DNA of 36,962 nt from Streptomyces niveiscabiei (GCF_001419795.1 NZ_LIRL01000161.1:1-36962); one strand, 5' to 3'; positions 1 through 9,345 are shown, numbered from the stretch's first letter. A program made the numbers and translations. The notes: generated by a model not told the origin, from the letters alone.

Positions 1-193
1 CCCGGACGCTGTCCCCCTCCCTCCCCCGGAGGTGTGACCGGTCCCGCGGGCGCCCTGCGCGCACGGCTCCCCGGAATCACCCGTGAGTGATCCTCGCGTT
101 CACCCGTCAGGCCGGGGGGAATCGCGCACCCGTGCGGCTCAGCCTCCGGAGTGGCGGAGCGGGGCCGCGCGGAGCGGACTTGATCATCGCCGT

Positions 194-934
194 ATGCGTA
201 CAAAACGACGGCTCGCCGTCCTCGGCTCGCTCTCCTGCTCGGCCCTGATGATGACGGGCCCCGCCTTCGCCGAGGCCGCCGCCTGCACCGCGCCCCAGGG
301 CAACTGGACCGGCTTCCAGCTGAACGGCGCCCACACCAGCGTCAGCGCGCAGTGGAAGGTCCCGACCGCCGACTGCACCTCGGTGACCGGCAACCCGAAC
401 GGCCTCACCGACCAGTGGGTGGGCTTCGGCAGCGGCGACAGCTGGAAGGACCCGCTGAACCAGATCGGCACGAGCGTCGAGTGCGCCGGCGGGAAGGCGA
501 CGTACTACGCCTGGTGGGAGCAGTTCCCGGCGAACTTCGTCTACGCCAAGCGCGCGGTCGGCCCCGGCGACGTCATCCAGGCGAGCATCAGGACGCCGAA
601 GAACTCGCAGGACTACGAGATGTACATCAAGAACGTCACCCGCGACTGGTGGCAGACCGTCCACGTCACCGGCCCGCCCACCGGCACCCAGGTCGAGGTC
701 GTCACCGAGATCCACGACTGGGGCGCGGCCGTCACCAACGGCGTGCGCTACGACAACGTCCTCGTCGACGGGAAGCCGTTCACGAACTTCTCCAAGGAGT
801 ACTACCTGTACTCCGCCCAGTTCGGCGGCGTCTGCGTCAACACGACGACCAGCGGTACGAGCTCGCTGCTGACGCCGACGAAGAAGACCCAGATGCGGGC
901 GGTGGCCCGCGACGCGGTGATCCACCCGGGCTGA
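194..934 (+). CDS. Secreted G1-family (eqolisin-like) peptidase
   Basis: A 246-residue exported protein resembling glutamic peptidases of family G1. I chose the ATG at 194 because it opens directly into a signal peptide: basic MRTKRR, a hydrophobic stretch, and a probable cleavage after AFA at about residue 26. An in-frame GTG at 83 would add an unlikely arginine-rich leader. Family-like features are the WVGFGSGDS segment, Gln90 in LNQIGTSVE (candidate catalytic Gln), the aromatic run YYAWWEQFP, and Glu168/Glu172 in VEVVTEIHDWG (candidate catalytic Glu). Which of the two Glu residues is catalytic cannot be settled by eye. Three Cys in the mature region could form disulfides. It converges on the M23 gene, with a hairpin between them. 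Confidence 0.8.
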   Translation: MRTKRRLAVLGSLSCSALMMTGPAFAEAAACTAPQGNWTGFQLNGAHTSVSAQWKVPTADCTSVTGNPNGLTDQWVGFGSGDSWKDPLNQIGTSVECAGGKATYYAWWEQFPANFVYAKRAVGPGDVIQASIRTPKNSQDYEMYIKNVTRDWWQTVHVTGPPTGTQVEVVTEIHDWGAAVTNGVRYDNVLVDGKPFTNFSKEYYLYSAQFGGVCVNTTTSGTSSLLTPTKKTQMRAVARDAVIHPG

Positions 935-997
935 CCCCCTGCCCCACCCGGGCCGACCCCCTACCGGAGAGTTACCCGGGTAGACCCCGGGGAGTAC

Positions 998-1022
998 GCC
1001 CCGCGCCGTCCTCGCGCGGGGC
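998..1022. terminator. Hairpin between convergent genes
   Basis: A perfect 9-bp stem, GCCCCGCGC paired with GCGCGGGGC, around a 7-nt loop. It lies between the convergent ends of the G1-like peptidase and the M23 peptidase, so it could serve both strands. No U tract is present, as is usual in Streptomyces. Confidence 0.6.
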
Positions 1023-1036
1023 GTCCCTCCGGAGAG

Positions 1037-1801
1037 CTACCGCACCACCCGTACCGACTTCCGCTTCAGCCACGGCAGCGGCGGCACCGCCGACCCCAGG
1101 TACGGGGTGATCCGCACCTCGAAGTGCAGATGCGGCCCGGTCACGTTGCCGGACGCCCCCGACAGCCCGATGCGCTGCCCGGCGGCCACCCGCTGGCCCT
1201 TGCGGACGTCGATGCGCGAGAGGTGGGCGTACTGCGTGAAGTAGCCGTCCCGGTGGCGGACCAGGATCTGGTTGCCGAAGCCGTCACCGCAGGTGGTGAC
1301 GCGGACCTCGCCCGCGCCGACCGCGTACACGGGCGTACCGGTGCCGACCGCGAAGTCCTGCCCGGTGTGCCGGTTCTGCCAGCGGCTGCCCTGCGCGGCG
1401 TACCCGGCGGAGAGCCAGTAGCCACGGGCCGGAGCCGTCCACCGGGAGACCGTGCGCGGCGCGACCGTCGCACGTCCCCGGGGACAACCCGCGCCCTTCC
1501 CCGAGGGGTTGACCGCGACGGGGTCGCCGAGGGCGCGCTCGTGCGTCCGCAGCATGTTCCACAACCGGTTGCGGAGCGTCGTACGGCGGCGCTCGGCGGC
1601 CCGGATCCGCCGCGGCGACGCGTCCGCCCGGCGCAGCGAGGCGACCTGGGCGCGCGCCCGTTCGTGCTCCTGGACGAGGCGTGCGGCGCGGTCGCGGAAG
1701 GGCTCGCCGGCTCCGGCGGGCGCGGCGGTGAGGGCGACCAGCAGGACCGCTCCGATCGCGGCGCCGAGGCGGTGGGAACGCATGCGCTGTTTTCGTAGCA
1801 T
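1037..1801 (-). CDS. M23 family metallopeptidase, secreted
   Basis: A 254-residue exported peptidoglycan peptidase. The N-terminus MLRKQRMRSHRLG is followed by a hydrophobic signal segment ending near AGA at about residue 31. Next comes an Arg/Ala-rich helical, probably coiled-coil, region, then a C-terminal LytM/M23 domain. Zinc-ligand motifs are intact: HTGQD (HxxxD) and HLHFEV (HxH). Members cleave peptide cross-links in the cell wall. The ATG at 1801 and a second at 1783 are both possible; neither has a clear Shine-Dalgarno. The 5' region contains a conserved-looking structured leader, which suggests riboswitch control of a wall-remodelling enzyme. It is divergent from the DUF11 surface-protein gene. 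Confidence 0.88.
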   Translation of the reverse strand: MLRKQRMRSHRLGAAIGAVLLVALTAAPAGAGEPFRDRAARLVQEHERARAQVASLRRADASPRRIRAAERRRTTLRNRLWNMLRTHERALGDPVAVNPSGKGAGCPRGRATVAPRTVSRWTAPARGYWLSAGYAAQGSRWQNRHTGQDFAVGTGTPVYAVGAGEVRVTTCGDGFGNQILVRHRDGYFTQYAHLSRIDVRKGQRVAAGQRIGLSGASGNVTGPHLHFEVRITPYLGSAVPPLPWLKRKSVRVVR

Positions 1802-1811
1802 TGTCGGATCA

Positions 1812-1900
1812 TCTAGGCCGGATGGAGTCCTTGAGAGGTACGACAGACGGGTTGCCCGGCCGTTCCCCCGGATGGCGTCATACCCGTGACCCAAGCGGGC
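1812..1900 (-). promoter_or_regulatory. Possible c-di-AMP (ydaO-type) riboswitch upstream of M23 gene
   Basis: Read on the minus strand, the leader holds GGGTCACGGGTATGAC, then CCGGGGGAACGG, then GGGCAACCCG and ACCTCTCAAGGACTCC. The GGGGGAACGG plus GCAACC pieces resemble the core of ydaO/yuaA c-di-AMP riboswitches. In actinomycetes these often precede wall hydrolase genes (established for rpfA). The distal half matches the consensus less well. The call rests on recalled sequence resemblance and gene context; a covariance-model search was not possible. Confidence 0.35.
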
Positions 1901-1982
1901 GTGATCATCGGAATGTCGGGCCCGGCCCGCGTACGGCCCGTGCTGGCATGACCCCGTGCCCGTACGGAAAGGACCCCCCACC

Positions 1983-2627
1983 GTGACCTCTGGTCTGCGC
2001 CTGTCCCGGATCGCCCTCGTCCCGGCCGCCGTCTGCCTCGCTCTGCTCCAGCCGGTCACCGCCGCGGTCGCCGACGGCCCCGACAAGGAGGCCGGGGAGA
2101 AAGCCGGGGAGAAGGCGGCGCCCCCGATGTCCATCGAGATCTCGGACGGCGTCGACAAGGCGGCGGCAGGCGACAAGCTCGCCTACCGGATCATCGTCCA
2201 CAACCAGGGCGGCGAGGCCCTGGGCAACCTCCGTATCGAGCAGCGCGTCCCCGAGACCGCCGGGCGCCCCGAGGCGTCCGAGGGCGGCCAGGTCGGCAAG
2301 AGCGGCGTCATCACCTGGACCGCCGACGTCAAGGCCCGGACGAAGGCCGAGTTCACCGCCCGCATCGAACTCGGGAGGACCGACAAGAAGGCCCTGCGCG
2401 CGGCCAGCACCGCCTGCGCCTACCTCGACGGCGCCAAGGCCCCCACCGTCTGCGCCAGCGACCTCGACACCCTCCCCGGCGGCGCGTCCGGCCCCGAGGG
2501 CGTCACCGCCGAGCAGAAGTCCGACGGCCTCGGCACGACCCAACTCGCGCTCGGCGGCGCGGCGGTGGCGGGCATCGCGGCGCTGTCCTTCATGGCGGTA
2601 CGGCGGCGGCGCGGCAACGCGAGCTGA
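1983..2627 (+). CDS. DUF11-domain surface protein with C-terminal membrane anchor
   Basis: 214 residues from a GTG start preceded by GGAAAGGA with 9-nt spacing. An N-terminal signal peptide (LRLSRIALVPAAVCLALL...) should cleave near AVA-DG. A Lys/Glu-rich spacer follows, then one DUF11-like beta-sandwich domain (IEISDGVDKAAAGDKLAY, HNQGGEALGNLRI). A C-terminal hydrophobic helix (LALGGAAVAGIAALSFM) ends in RRRRGNAS. This looks like a surface protein held by its C-terminal helix. No LPXTG sorting motif is seen, so membrane anchoring is more likely than sortase attachment. Binding partners are unknown. Confidence 0.8.
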   Translation: MTSGLRLSRIALVPAAVCLALLQPVTAAVADGPDKEAGEKAGEKAAPPMSIEISDGVDKAAAGDKLAYRIIVHNQGGEALGNLRIEQRVPETAGRPEASEGGQVGKSGVITWTADVKARTKAEFTARIELGRTDKKALRAASTACAYLDGAKAPTVCASDLDTLPGGASGPEGVTAEQKSDGLGTTQLALGGAAVAGIAALSFMAVRRRRGNAS

Positions 2628-2703
2628 CACCAGGCGATATGACGTTCCGTCATCTCACCCAGCCCCCTCCCGAGTTGCCCACGAGGCGTACTCCGGAGGG
2701 GGT

Positions 2704-3699
2704 TCACTTCTTCTCGCCCATCAATGCCTTGTACACGGCGGACGATCTGGGGTTCGACCGGCACCGCCACACCCCGTGCGGGCAGTAGTCGCTGATCGTC
2801 TGGTACAGCGGCTTCTGCCGGGCCATCCACGTCAACATGCCCCGCATATAAGCCGAGTTGTCGCCGTTCTCGTACAGCCCCCACTCCGGGAACGCGATCG
2901 GCTTGCGGTGCGCGCGGGCGAAGCGGACGTGCGCCTTGAGCCCGTACGGCTCGTTCAGCTGCGCCGTGAACGGCATGCCGCGCGGCGCGTCGTAGGCGTC
3001 CATGCCGATGACGTCGACGTGCCGGTCGCCGGGGTAGCAGCGGGGCCAAGGGATCGCGTCCCGGCCCCTGTTGGGGGTGAACTCGAAGCGGAACCGCTGC
3101 CCGGGCACCGACCGCATCGCGTTCACGATCCGCACCCAGTACTTCTTCCACGCCGCCGGGTCCGGGCCGCAACGGTGCGTGTACGTGATGCCGTTCATCT
3201 CCCAGCCGAGCACGAGCACCGTGTCGCGCAGGCCGAGGGAGACCAGCCGGCGGGCCAGCGCGCGGAAGTGCGCGTCGTACAACCCCCTTGCGCCTTTGCG
3301 GAGTTCGGCGCGGACCGTCGCGTCGGGGAGGTGGGCCTCGTTGCGTTCCAGGAGCGGGACGTTGAGGACGAAGAGGCGGTCCTTGCGGGCCGCCCGCCAC
3401 GTCGCCCAGTGCGCCAAGTACCCGGGCGCGCCTTCGATGTTGCTCCACCGGTCGCCCGGCAGATAGGCGTGCCCGACGGTCGGGGCCGAGCGCCCCAGCC
3501 ACGTGCCGAGCCCGGCGATGCGGGCGATGCCGTCGGTGCCGTAGCCGACGTACGCGCCGAACTTCACCGAGCGCGGCGACGGCGTCCCCGACAGCGCCGG
3601 GCGCGCGTCCGCGTCGTGCGGCAGCGGCAGGCAGGACTGGCCCGCGAGCAGCAGCAGGGCCAGCAGCGGAAGGAAGAGGACACGCACACGAGACGACAC
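2704..3699 (-). CDS. Glycoside hydrolase family 26-like secreted beta-mannanase
   Basis: 331 residues from a GTG start. A long hydrophobic N-terminal segment (VLFLPLLALLLLAGQSC) acts as signal. LAGQSC resembles a lipobox but the residues before Cys are not canonical, so lipoprotein status is doubtful. The TIM-barrel body carries the two GH26 catalytic signatures: Glu167 in LGWEMNG (acid/base) and Glu272 in FPEWGL (nucleophile). HVDVIGMDAYD is also typical. The family hydrolyses beta-1,4-mannans or related glucans; the substrate here is not determined. It converges on the DUF11 gene. Confidence 0.85.
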   Translation of the reverse strand: MSSRVRVLFLPLLALLLLAGQSCLPLPHDADARPALSGTPSPRSVKFGAYVGYGTDGIARIAGLGTWLGRSAPTVGHAYLPGDRWSNIEGAPGYLAHWATWRAARKDRLFVLNVPLLERNEAHLPDATVRAELRKGARGLYDAHFRALARRLVSLGLRDTVLVLGWEMNGITYTHRCGPDPAAWKKYWVRIVNAMRSVPGQRFRFEFTPNRGRDAIPWPRCYPGDRHVDVIGMDAYDAPRGMPFTAQLNEPYGLKAHVRFARAHRKPIAFPEWGLYENGDNSAYMRGMLTWMARQKPLYQTISDYCPHGVWRCRSNPRSSAVYKALMGEKK

Positions 3700-3826
3700 A
3701 GCGTGCCATCATCGCCGCGCACACCCCCGCGCGCGCCCCAACTCGCCCTCGGACCACTCGTATCGGGGATTTCCTGTCGTACGTTTCCCCGAATCCCTAC
3801 GGCGCTCCGCCGCCCCCTGAGGCTTC

Positions 3827-4264
3827 CTACGGCGCCGGCGCGCGCGTCAGGTACACGTCCACGGCGTCCTCGTGGTCCAGGACGAAGCCGTGCCGTTCGT
3901 AGAGGCGGCGGGCGGGGCTGCCCTGGAGGACGTTGAGGCGGACCGTGCGCGTCGTGCGGGCCAGCGTCTCGCGCAGGACGCCGCCGCCGATGCCCCTGCC
4001 GTGCAGGTCGGGGACGAGGTAGAAGTGCTCCAGCCAGTCGCCCTCGGGCGCCCCGCGCAGGGCCACGCAGCCCACCGTGGCCCCGTCCACCTCGATGATC
4101 CTCGTGTGCGCCGGGTCGTACGCGTCCCGCATTCGCTGGCGCACCCGGTGCTCGTCGTACCGGCCCAGGCGCTCCAGGTCCGGGCGCATCGCGCTCGCCC
4201 TGATGTCGAGCAGGGGTTCGAGGTCGACGGGGGTGGCCGGGCGGGTGGTCCACTTTTCGGTCAT
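3827..4264 (-). CDS. GNAT family N-acetyltransferase
   Basis: A 145-residue single-domain GNAT protein. The acetyl-CoA loop is LVPDLHGRGIGGGVL, with motif B at SPARRLYERHGFVLD. It transfers an acyl group from acyl-CoA to an unidentified amine. The ATG lies 7 nt after TACGAT on the minus strand, so transcription is probably leaderless; there is no Shine-Dalgarno. Confidence 0.85.
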   Translation of the reverse strand: MTEKWTTRPATPVDLEPLLDIRASAMRPDLERLGRYDEHRVRQRMRDAYDPAHTRIIEVDGATVGCVALRGAPEGDWLEHFYLVPDLHGRGIGGGVLRETLARTTRTVRLNVLQGSPARRLYERHGFVLDHEDAVDVYLTRAPAP

Positions 4265-4271
4265 GGCGGAA

Positions 4272-4277
4272 ATCGTA
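4272..4277 (-). promoter_or_regulatory. -10 box TACGAT of leaderless GNAT gene
   Basis: Minus-strand TACGAT followed by exactly 7 nt and then ATG, the spacing expected when transcription begins at the start codon. Confidence 0.6.
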
Positions 4278-4315
4278 CGAGGTGGCTCTTGCGGGGGAGG
4301 GGTATTACCGGGGTA

Positions 4316-5797
4316 CTACTGGGGTGCTGACGTGGGGGTTTCCCCGGTGTCCGGGGTTTCCGGCGGGGGGACCGGGGCGCCCGGGAGGGTCAGCCTCGCC
4401 ATCGTGCCGCCGCCGTGGGCCCGGGTCAGGGTGACCTCGCCGCCCGCCTGCTGGACCGTGCGGGCCACGATCGACAGGCCCAGTCCTGAACCCGGGAGCG
4501 CGCGGGCCGACGGGGAGCGCCAGAAGCGGTCGAAGACGTGCGGGAGTTCGTCCTCCGAGATGCCGGGGCCGTGGTCCCGTACGGTCAACGTGCCGTTCGT
4601 CAGGGCGACTTCGATCGTCCCGCCCTCGGGGCTGAACTTCACCGCGTTGTCGAGGATGTTGACCACCGCGCGCTCCAGCGCAGCCGGCTCCGCCCTCGTG
4701 AACCACGGTTCCAGGGTCGCCGTGATCGTCAGCTCCGGTCCCCTCAGGCGGGCTCGGCGCAGGGCGTGTTCCACCGTGTCCTCCAGCGAGACCACCTGGA
4801 CGCGCTCACCGCGCTGCCCCTCCGACCTCGACAGCTCCTGCAAGTCCCCGATCAGCGCCGCCAGTTCGGTCATCTGCGCCTTCACCGACGCGAGCAGCGC
4901 CTTGCGGTCCGCCTCCGGGATGGGGCGGCCCGTCTCCTCGCTGCGGGTGAGGAGTTCGATGTTCGTGCGGAGGGAGGTGAGGGGGGTACGCAGCTCGTGA
5001 CCCGCGTCGGCGATCAACTGCTGTTGCAGCTCACGGGAGTTGGCGAGGGAGGCGGTCATCGAGTTGAACGACCGTGACAGCCGGGCGACTTCGTCCTCCG
5101 CGTCCTCCTCCACGGGGATGCGGATGTTCAAGTCCTCGGTACGGGCCACATGTTCGACGGCTTCGGTGAGCTTGTCGACGGGCCGCAGCCCGGCACGGGC
5201 GACGAAGAGCCCGGCGGCACCGGCGCCGAGCACTCCGATGCCGGACACCAGAAGGAGGATGAGCATCAGCTCGTTGAGGGTCTTCTGGGTGTTCTTCAGC
5301 GGGATGGCCACGAGGAGGGCGGCACTGAAAGTCGTGTCGGTGGAGGGGTCGGTGACCGTGAAACCGGGGAGCGCGAGGACGCGTACGTCGTTGCCCTCGC
5401 TGTCGGTGCTGTTGTGGATGACGCCCTCGCCGCCGCCCTTCTTGATGACGTCCCGGTCCGTCTGAGTGACCTTGACCGCGCCGAGGGAGTACGGCAGCAC
5501 ACAGGCCTTGCCGTTCGCCACGACCACCTGGAAGTAGGTGTTCGGCAGGCCGAGGCGGAAGTCCTGCGAGACCTTGGTCGTGCAGTTGTTGACCGCGCTC
5601 TCGGCCTGGTCCTGGAGCCGTGGGCTGGTCAGCGCCTTGCGCAAGTCGTTGTTGACCTGCTCGTACAGCTTCCCCTGCACCAGGAACCAGCACGTCACCG
5701 ACACCGCCGCCACCGCGAACGCCACCGCCGCCGCGACCAGCATCGACAGCCTGGCCCGGATCGGCAGCGTCCGGAACCAGTGGGCGACCTTGCTCAT
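4316..5797 (-). CDS. Two-component sensor histidine kinase (MprB-like)
   Basis: 493 residues. Order: TM1 at about 18-40; an extracytoplasmic sensor of about 135 residues with two cysteines (Cys72, Cys99) that may form a disulfide; TM2 at about 176-200; HAMP; HisKA with the phospho-acceptor His267 in [11 protein letters not shown]; and HATPase_c with N box ([14 protein letters not shown]), DHGPGI and GSGLGLSI. The start overlaps the response-regulator stop as ATGA, so the pair is translationally coupled. With the HtrA-like protease upstream, the context matches the MprAB-PepD envelope-stress system of mycobacteria. The stimulus cannot be read from sequence. Confidence 0.93.
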   Translation of the reverse strand: MSKVAHWFRTLPIRARLSMLVAAAVAFAVAAVSVTCWFLVQGKLYEQVNNDLRKALTSPRLQDQAESAVNNCTTKVSQDFRLGLPNTYFQVVVANGKACVLPYSLGAVKVTQTDRDVIKKGGGEGVIHNSTDSEGNDVRVLALPGFTVTDPSTDTTFSAALLVAIPLKNTQKTLNELMLILLLVSGIGVLGAGAAGLFVARAGLRPVDKLTEAVEHVARTEDLNIRIPVEEDAEDEVARLSRSFNSMTASLANSRELQQQLIADAGHELRTPLTSLRTNIELLTRSEETGRPIPEADRKALLASVKAQMTELAALIGDLQELSRSEGQRGERVQVVSLEDTVEHALRRARLRGPELTITATLEPWFTRAEPAALERAVVNILDNAVKFSPEGGTIEVALTNGTLTVRDHGPGISEDELPHVFDRFWRSPSARALPGSGLGLSIVARTVQQAGGEVTLTRAHGGGTMARLTLPGAPVPPPETPDTGETPTSAPQ

Positions 5798-6528
5798 TCG
5801 GCCCCGCCCTGGCGCAGGACGTACCCCACACCCCGGACCGTGTGGACGAGGCGGGGCTCGCCGCCCGCCTCGGTCTTGCGGCGGAGGTACATGACGTACA
5901 CATCAAGGGAGTTGGACGAGGGCTCGAAGTCGAACCCCCACACGGCCTTGAGGATCTGCTCGCGCGTGAGGACCTGGCGCGGATGCGCCATGAACATCTC
6001 CAGCAGCGTGAACTCGGTGCGGGTCAGCTCGACTTGGCGACCGGCACGGGTGACCTCCCGGGTCGCGAGGTCCATGCGGAGGTCGGCGAACGTGAGCGCC
6101 TCGTCCTCCTCGGCGGGCCCGGAGGCCGACGCGGCGTACGAGCTGCGGCGCAGCAACGCCCGTACCCGCGCGAAGAGTTCGTCGAGTTCGAAGGGCTTGA
6201 CGAGGTAGTCGTCGGCGCCCGCGTCGAGTCCCGTGACCCGGTCGCCGACCGTGTCGCGCGCGGTCAGCATGAGGATCGGCGTCGTGTCGCCCGCGCCGCG
6301 GATGCGGCGTGCCGCGGTGAGCCCGTCCATGCGGGGCATCTGGATGTCGAGGACGACGAGGTCGGGACGGTACGCCGCCGCCTTCTCCAGCGCGTCGGCG
6401 CCGTCCACGGCGACCTCGGTGTCGTACCCCTCGAAGGCCAGGCTGCGCTGGAGCGCTTCACGCACGGCCGGCTCGTCGTCGACGATCAGGATGCGCTGGA
6501 TGTCACGGTCGCCTTCGGCGGGGCTCAT
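5794..6528 (-). CDS. OmpR-family response regulator (MprA-like)
   Basis: 244 residues. The receiver domain has its acidic pocket at Asp17/Asp18, phospho-acceptor Asp61 in [13 protein letters not shown], and Lys111 in [12 protein letters not shown]-terminal winged helix follows, with [22 protein letters not shown] and the typical ending [16 protein letters not shown] lies about 8 nt before the ATG. It is coupled to the kinase gene by ATGA. The likely target is the protease gene just upstream, by analogy to MprA control of pepD; this is an inference. Confidence 0.93.
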   Translation of the reverse strand: MSPAEGDRDIQRILIVDDEPAVREALQRSLAFEGYDTEVAVDGADALEKAAAYRPDLVVLDIQMPRMDGLTAARRIRGAGDTTPILMLTARDTVGDRVTGLDAGADDYLVKPFELDELFARVRALLRRSSYAASASGPAEEDEALTFADLRMDLATREVTRAGRQVELTRTEFTLLEMFMAHPRQVLTREQILKAVWGFDFEPSSNSLDVYVMYLRRKTEAGGEPRLVHTVRGVGYVLRQGGAE

Positions 6529-6694
6529 GGGCTCGGTTTCCTCGGGTGCGGGGGGTTACGGCAAAGGTGGTACCTCGCCGGGGGGCAGGGCATCAGCCTC
6601 GCACGTTTCCCTGGGGGCGCGTATGGGCGTCTTCCTGCGGCGTGGCCGTTTCGTCCGGCGGCCGGCCGCGCGTCGTACGGCGGTCCGCGACCGC

Positions 6695-6874
6695 TCAGGC
6701 CGCGGCGCGACGCCGGTTGCGCAGGGCCCGGCGCGCGGCGGTCGTGCTGAGCAGGGCGACCTCGGGAGCGCGGCCCGCGTGGGCCGGTTCGTGGAGGGCG
6801 GCGGCGACCGCGAGGGCGAGGGCCGTGTCGGCGGCGCCGGCGCGGGCGGTGGTGTGGGTGACCTGCTGGATCAT
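6695..6874 (-). CDS. Small hypothetical protein, 59 residues
   Basis: The ATG at 6874 is preceded by AAGGGG with an 8-nt gap, a good Shine-Dalgarno. The product is Ala/Arg-rich, begins MIQQVTHTTARAGAADTALA, and ends RRALRNRRRAAA, with no signal peptide or membrane segment. It fills the gap between the protease and response-regulator genes, on the same strand. No family was recognised. The evidence is only the ribosome-binding site, codon bias and position, so it could be a chance ORF in GC-rich DNA. Confidence 0.5.
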   Translation of the reverse strand: MIQQVTHTTARAGAADTALALAVAAALHEPAHAGRAPEVALLSTTAARRALRNRRRAAA

Positions 6875-6950
6875 GTCGTAACCCCTTGCTGAAAGTTTTC
6901 CTTACGGGGAGTTCCTCGCGGGTGCCGCCTCATGGCACGTCCCGGCCGCC

Positions 6951-8057
6951 TCAGCTGTCCGACCCGCCCGCCCGCAGCGTCGCCAGGTCCGCCTTCACCG
7001 TGTTGATCGGGATCGCGAACCCGAGACCCACGCTGCCCGCGTCCGAGGATTCGGACGAACTGGCCGAGTACATCGCGGAGTTGATGCCGATGATGTTGCC
7101 GTTCATGTCGATGAGGGCGCCGCCGGAGTTGCCGGGGTTGAGGGAGGCGTCCGTCTGAAGTGCCTTGTACGTGGTGGTGGATGAGCCGGTGTCGCCGTTG
7201 AACTGCCGGCCGCCGAACTCGAACGGCCAACCGCCGCCCTGCTGTTGCTGCTGGCCCTGGCTCTCGTCGGTCGAGACGGTGACGTCGCGGTTCAGCGCGG
7301 AGACGATCCCGCTGGTGACCGTACCGGTGAGCCCCTCGGGGGAGCCGATCGCGATGACCGAGTCGCCGACGTCGACGGCGGAGGAGTCGCCGAGGGACGC
7401 GGTCTTGAGGCCGGACGCGCCCTCCAGCTTGATCAGCGCGAGGTCCTTCTTGCTGTCGGTGCCGACGACCTTCGCGGTGTACGTCCTGCCGTCGCTCGTG
7501 GAGACCTTGATCTGGGTAGCGCCGGCGATGACGTGGTTGTTGGTGACGATCTCGCCGTCGCTCGTGATGATGACGCCGGAACCGGTCGAACTCCCGTTGC
7601 CCAGCGCCGCCTTGACCTCGACGATGCTCGGGCTGACGGCCGCCGCGATGGCCGCGACGTCACCCTTCTTGCCGGCCGGTACGACGCTGGTCGCGGCGGC
7701 GGCGACCGTGTCGTCCTTGTGGGTGAGCTCCTGTATGCCGTACGCGGTACCGCCGCCGATCGCCGCCGCGACGATCGCGACCGCCGCGAGGAGGGCGAGC
7801 GGGCCGCGGGTGCGCCGCTTTTTCGGCGCGGGCTGGGCGGCGTGGTCGGCGGCCGGCTGTCCGGGAGCTTCCGCCTGCGCGGCGTACCCCGGCTGGTGCG
7901 GCGGCGGGGGCGGCCACTCCGGGTTCACTGGCGAAGAGTTCACCGGCGAGGGGTTCACCGGCGAAGGGTTCACGGGGGCGGAGCCGTACTGCTGCGCGCC
8001 CTGGTACGGGTTGTGCGGGTTCTCGGACTCGCCGTCGCGGCGGAAGCTCTCGGTCAT
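6951..8057 (-). CDS. Membrane-anchored HtrA-like trypsin-type serine protease without PDZ
   Basis: 368 residues. A cytoplasmic Pro/Ala-rich tail includes tandem VNPSP/VNSSP repeats at residues 28-46. A single TM helix spans about 86-107, and an extracytoplasmic S1C protease domain follows. The triad is intact: His175 (TNNHVIAG), Asp205 (DLALIKL), Ser311 (NPGNSGGAL). A Gln/Gly-rich insertion (residues 266-293) precedes the Ser motif. The protein ends soon after GLGFAIPINTVKADL, where PepD and HtrA proteins would normally begin a PDZ domain. It probably degrades misfolded or surface proteins under control of the adjacent two-component system. Confidence 0.92.
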   Translation of the reverse strand: MTESFRRDGESENPHNPYQGAQQYGSAPVNPSPVNPSPVNSSPVNPEWPPPPPHQPGYAAQAEAPGQPAADHAAQPAPKKRRTRGPLALLAAVAIVAAAIGGGTAYGIQELTHKDDTVAAAATSVVPAGKKGDVAAIAAAVSPSIVEVKAALGNGSSTGSGVIITSDGEIVTNNHVIAGATQIKVSTSDGRTYTAKVVGTDSKKDLALIKLEGASGLKTASLGDSSAVDVGDSVIAIGSPEGLTGTVTSGIVSALNRDVTVSTDESQGQQQQQGGGWPFEFGGRQFNGDTGSSTTTYKALQTDASLNPGNSGGALIDMNGNIIGINSAMYSASSSESSDAGSVGLGFAIPINTVKADLATLRAGGSDS

Positions 8058-8236
8058 GGAAAGAAGCTTCGTCGCCGACCATGAGAGCTACCTGAGTGCC
8101 CGCTGAGAACGCCCCGAGAAGGTCGTTCGCGCTGTGTAAAGGCGTACGAGGGCGCATTGCCCGGCCGCTCAGGGGACTCTCAGAAACCGTCCCGGGCCTG
8201 AGGGGACGCCCCTCATACCTGAGAGGTAGGTACCTA

Positions 8237-9259
8237 CTACGCGCACCCGCACGACCGCCGTACCACGAGCCGCGACTCGAACACCTTCACCCGCTCCCGC
8301 CGCGACCCCGCCACCCGCAGCCCGTCGTCCAGCACCAGGTCCACGGCCGTACGGGCCATCGCCGGCCGGTCGGAGGCGACCGTCGTCAGCGGCGGGTCCG
8401 CCAGCGCCGCTTCCTTGATGTCGTCGAAGCCGATGACCGCCAGCTCACCGGGTACGTCGATGCGCAGCTCGCGCGCGGCGCGCAGGACGCCGATCGCCTG
8501 GTCGTCGGTGGAGCAGAAGACGGCCGGGGGGCGCTTTGGCCCGGAGAGGATGCCGAGGGCGACGCGATACGCGTCGTACCGGTTGTAGGGGGCCTCGAAG
8601 AGCCGTCCCTCGGTGGAGAGACCGGCCTCGGCCATGGCCTGGCGCCAGCCCTCCACGTGGTCGGAGACGGGGTCGCCTACCGCTGGGGTATCAGCCGTAC
8701 CCCCGATACAGGCGACGTACGGGTATCCATGCCCCAGGAGGTGGGTCACGGCGGCCCGCGCGCCGGTGAGGTCGTCGAGGACCACGGCGACGTCGTCGAT
8801 GGCCTCGGGCCGCTCGTGCAGAAGGACCACGCGCGCGTCCCACGCCTCGATCTCGGCGGCGGCCAGGTCGTTGAGGGCGTGCGAGACGAGGATGAGGCCG
8901 GAGACCCGCATCCCGAGGAAGGCCCGCAGGTAGTGCACCTCGCGCTCGGCGACGTAGTCCGAATTGCCGACGAGGACCATCTTCCCGCGGTCGGACGCGG
9001 CCTGTTCCACCGCGTGCGCCATCTCCGCGAAGAAGGGCTGGCGCGCGTCGGGGACGATCAGGCCTATGAGGTCGGTGCGGCGGGACGCCATGGCCTGGGC
9101 GACGCGGTCGGGCCGGTACCCCAGTTCCTTGATCGCGGCGAGGACACGCTCGCGCGTGGCCGGGGCGACCGGCCGGGGTCCGTTGTTGATGACGTAGCTC
9201 ACCACGGCGGTGGAGGTCCCCGCCAAACGTGCTACGTCGTCCCTCGTCACCTTGGCCAC
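8237..9259 (-). CDS. LacI family transcriptional regulator
   Basis: 340 residues from GTG. An N-terminal LacI helix-turn-helix ([36 protein letters not shown]) with a hinge helix is followed by a periplasmic-binding-protein-like effector domain ([59 protein letters not shown]). It ends in a Cys-containing tail, RRSCGCA. It is a repressor of the sugar-responsive class, but no transport or catabolic operon is adjacent, so the effector is unknown. The start codon lies 7 nt after TAGACT, indicating leaderless transcription. Confidence 0.93.
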   Translation of the reverse strand: MAKVTRDDVARLAGTSTAVVSYVINNGPRPVAPATRERVLAAIKELGYRPDRVAQAMASRRTDLIGLIVPDARQPFFAEMAHAVEQAASDRGKMVLVGNSDYVAEREVHYLRAFLGMRVSGLILVSHALNDLAAAEIEAWDARVVLLHERPEAIDDVAVVLDDLTGARAAVTHLLGHGYPYVACIGGTADTPAVGDPVSDHVEGWRQAMAEAGLSTEGRLFEAPYNRYDAYRVALGILSGPKRPPAVFCSTDDQAIGVLRAARELRIDVPGELAVIGFDDIKEAALADPPLTTVASDRPAMARTAVDLVLDDGLRVAGSRRERVKVFESRLVVRRSCGCA

Positions 9260-9266
9260 GGCGCGG

Positions 9267-9272
9267 AGTCTA
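9267..9272 (-). promoter_or_regulatory. -10 box TAGACT of leaderless LacI gene
   Basis: Minus-strand TAGACT, 7 nt, then GTG. No Shine-Dalgarno is present. Confidence 0.6.
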
Positions 9273-9345
9273 CGCGGATCAACCCCTCCCGGGCAGGGCG
9301 TGGCAAAGGTGACCGCACGGTAACCGCGCCCCGTCCGAGCAGGGC

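Noticed and set aside
2639..2653. ATGACG-ttc-CGTCAT inverted repeat after the DUF11 gene
   Set aside because: It is short, with weak pairing energy and no follow-up feature; too little to call a terminator or operator.
2704..3699. GH26 protein as a canonical lipoprotein
   Set aside because: LAGQSC places Cys after Gln-Ser, which does not satisfy the lipobox; an ordinary signal peptide or signal anchor fits as well.
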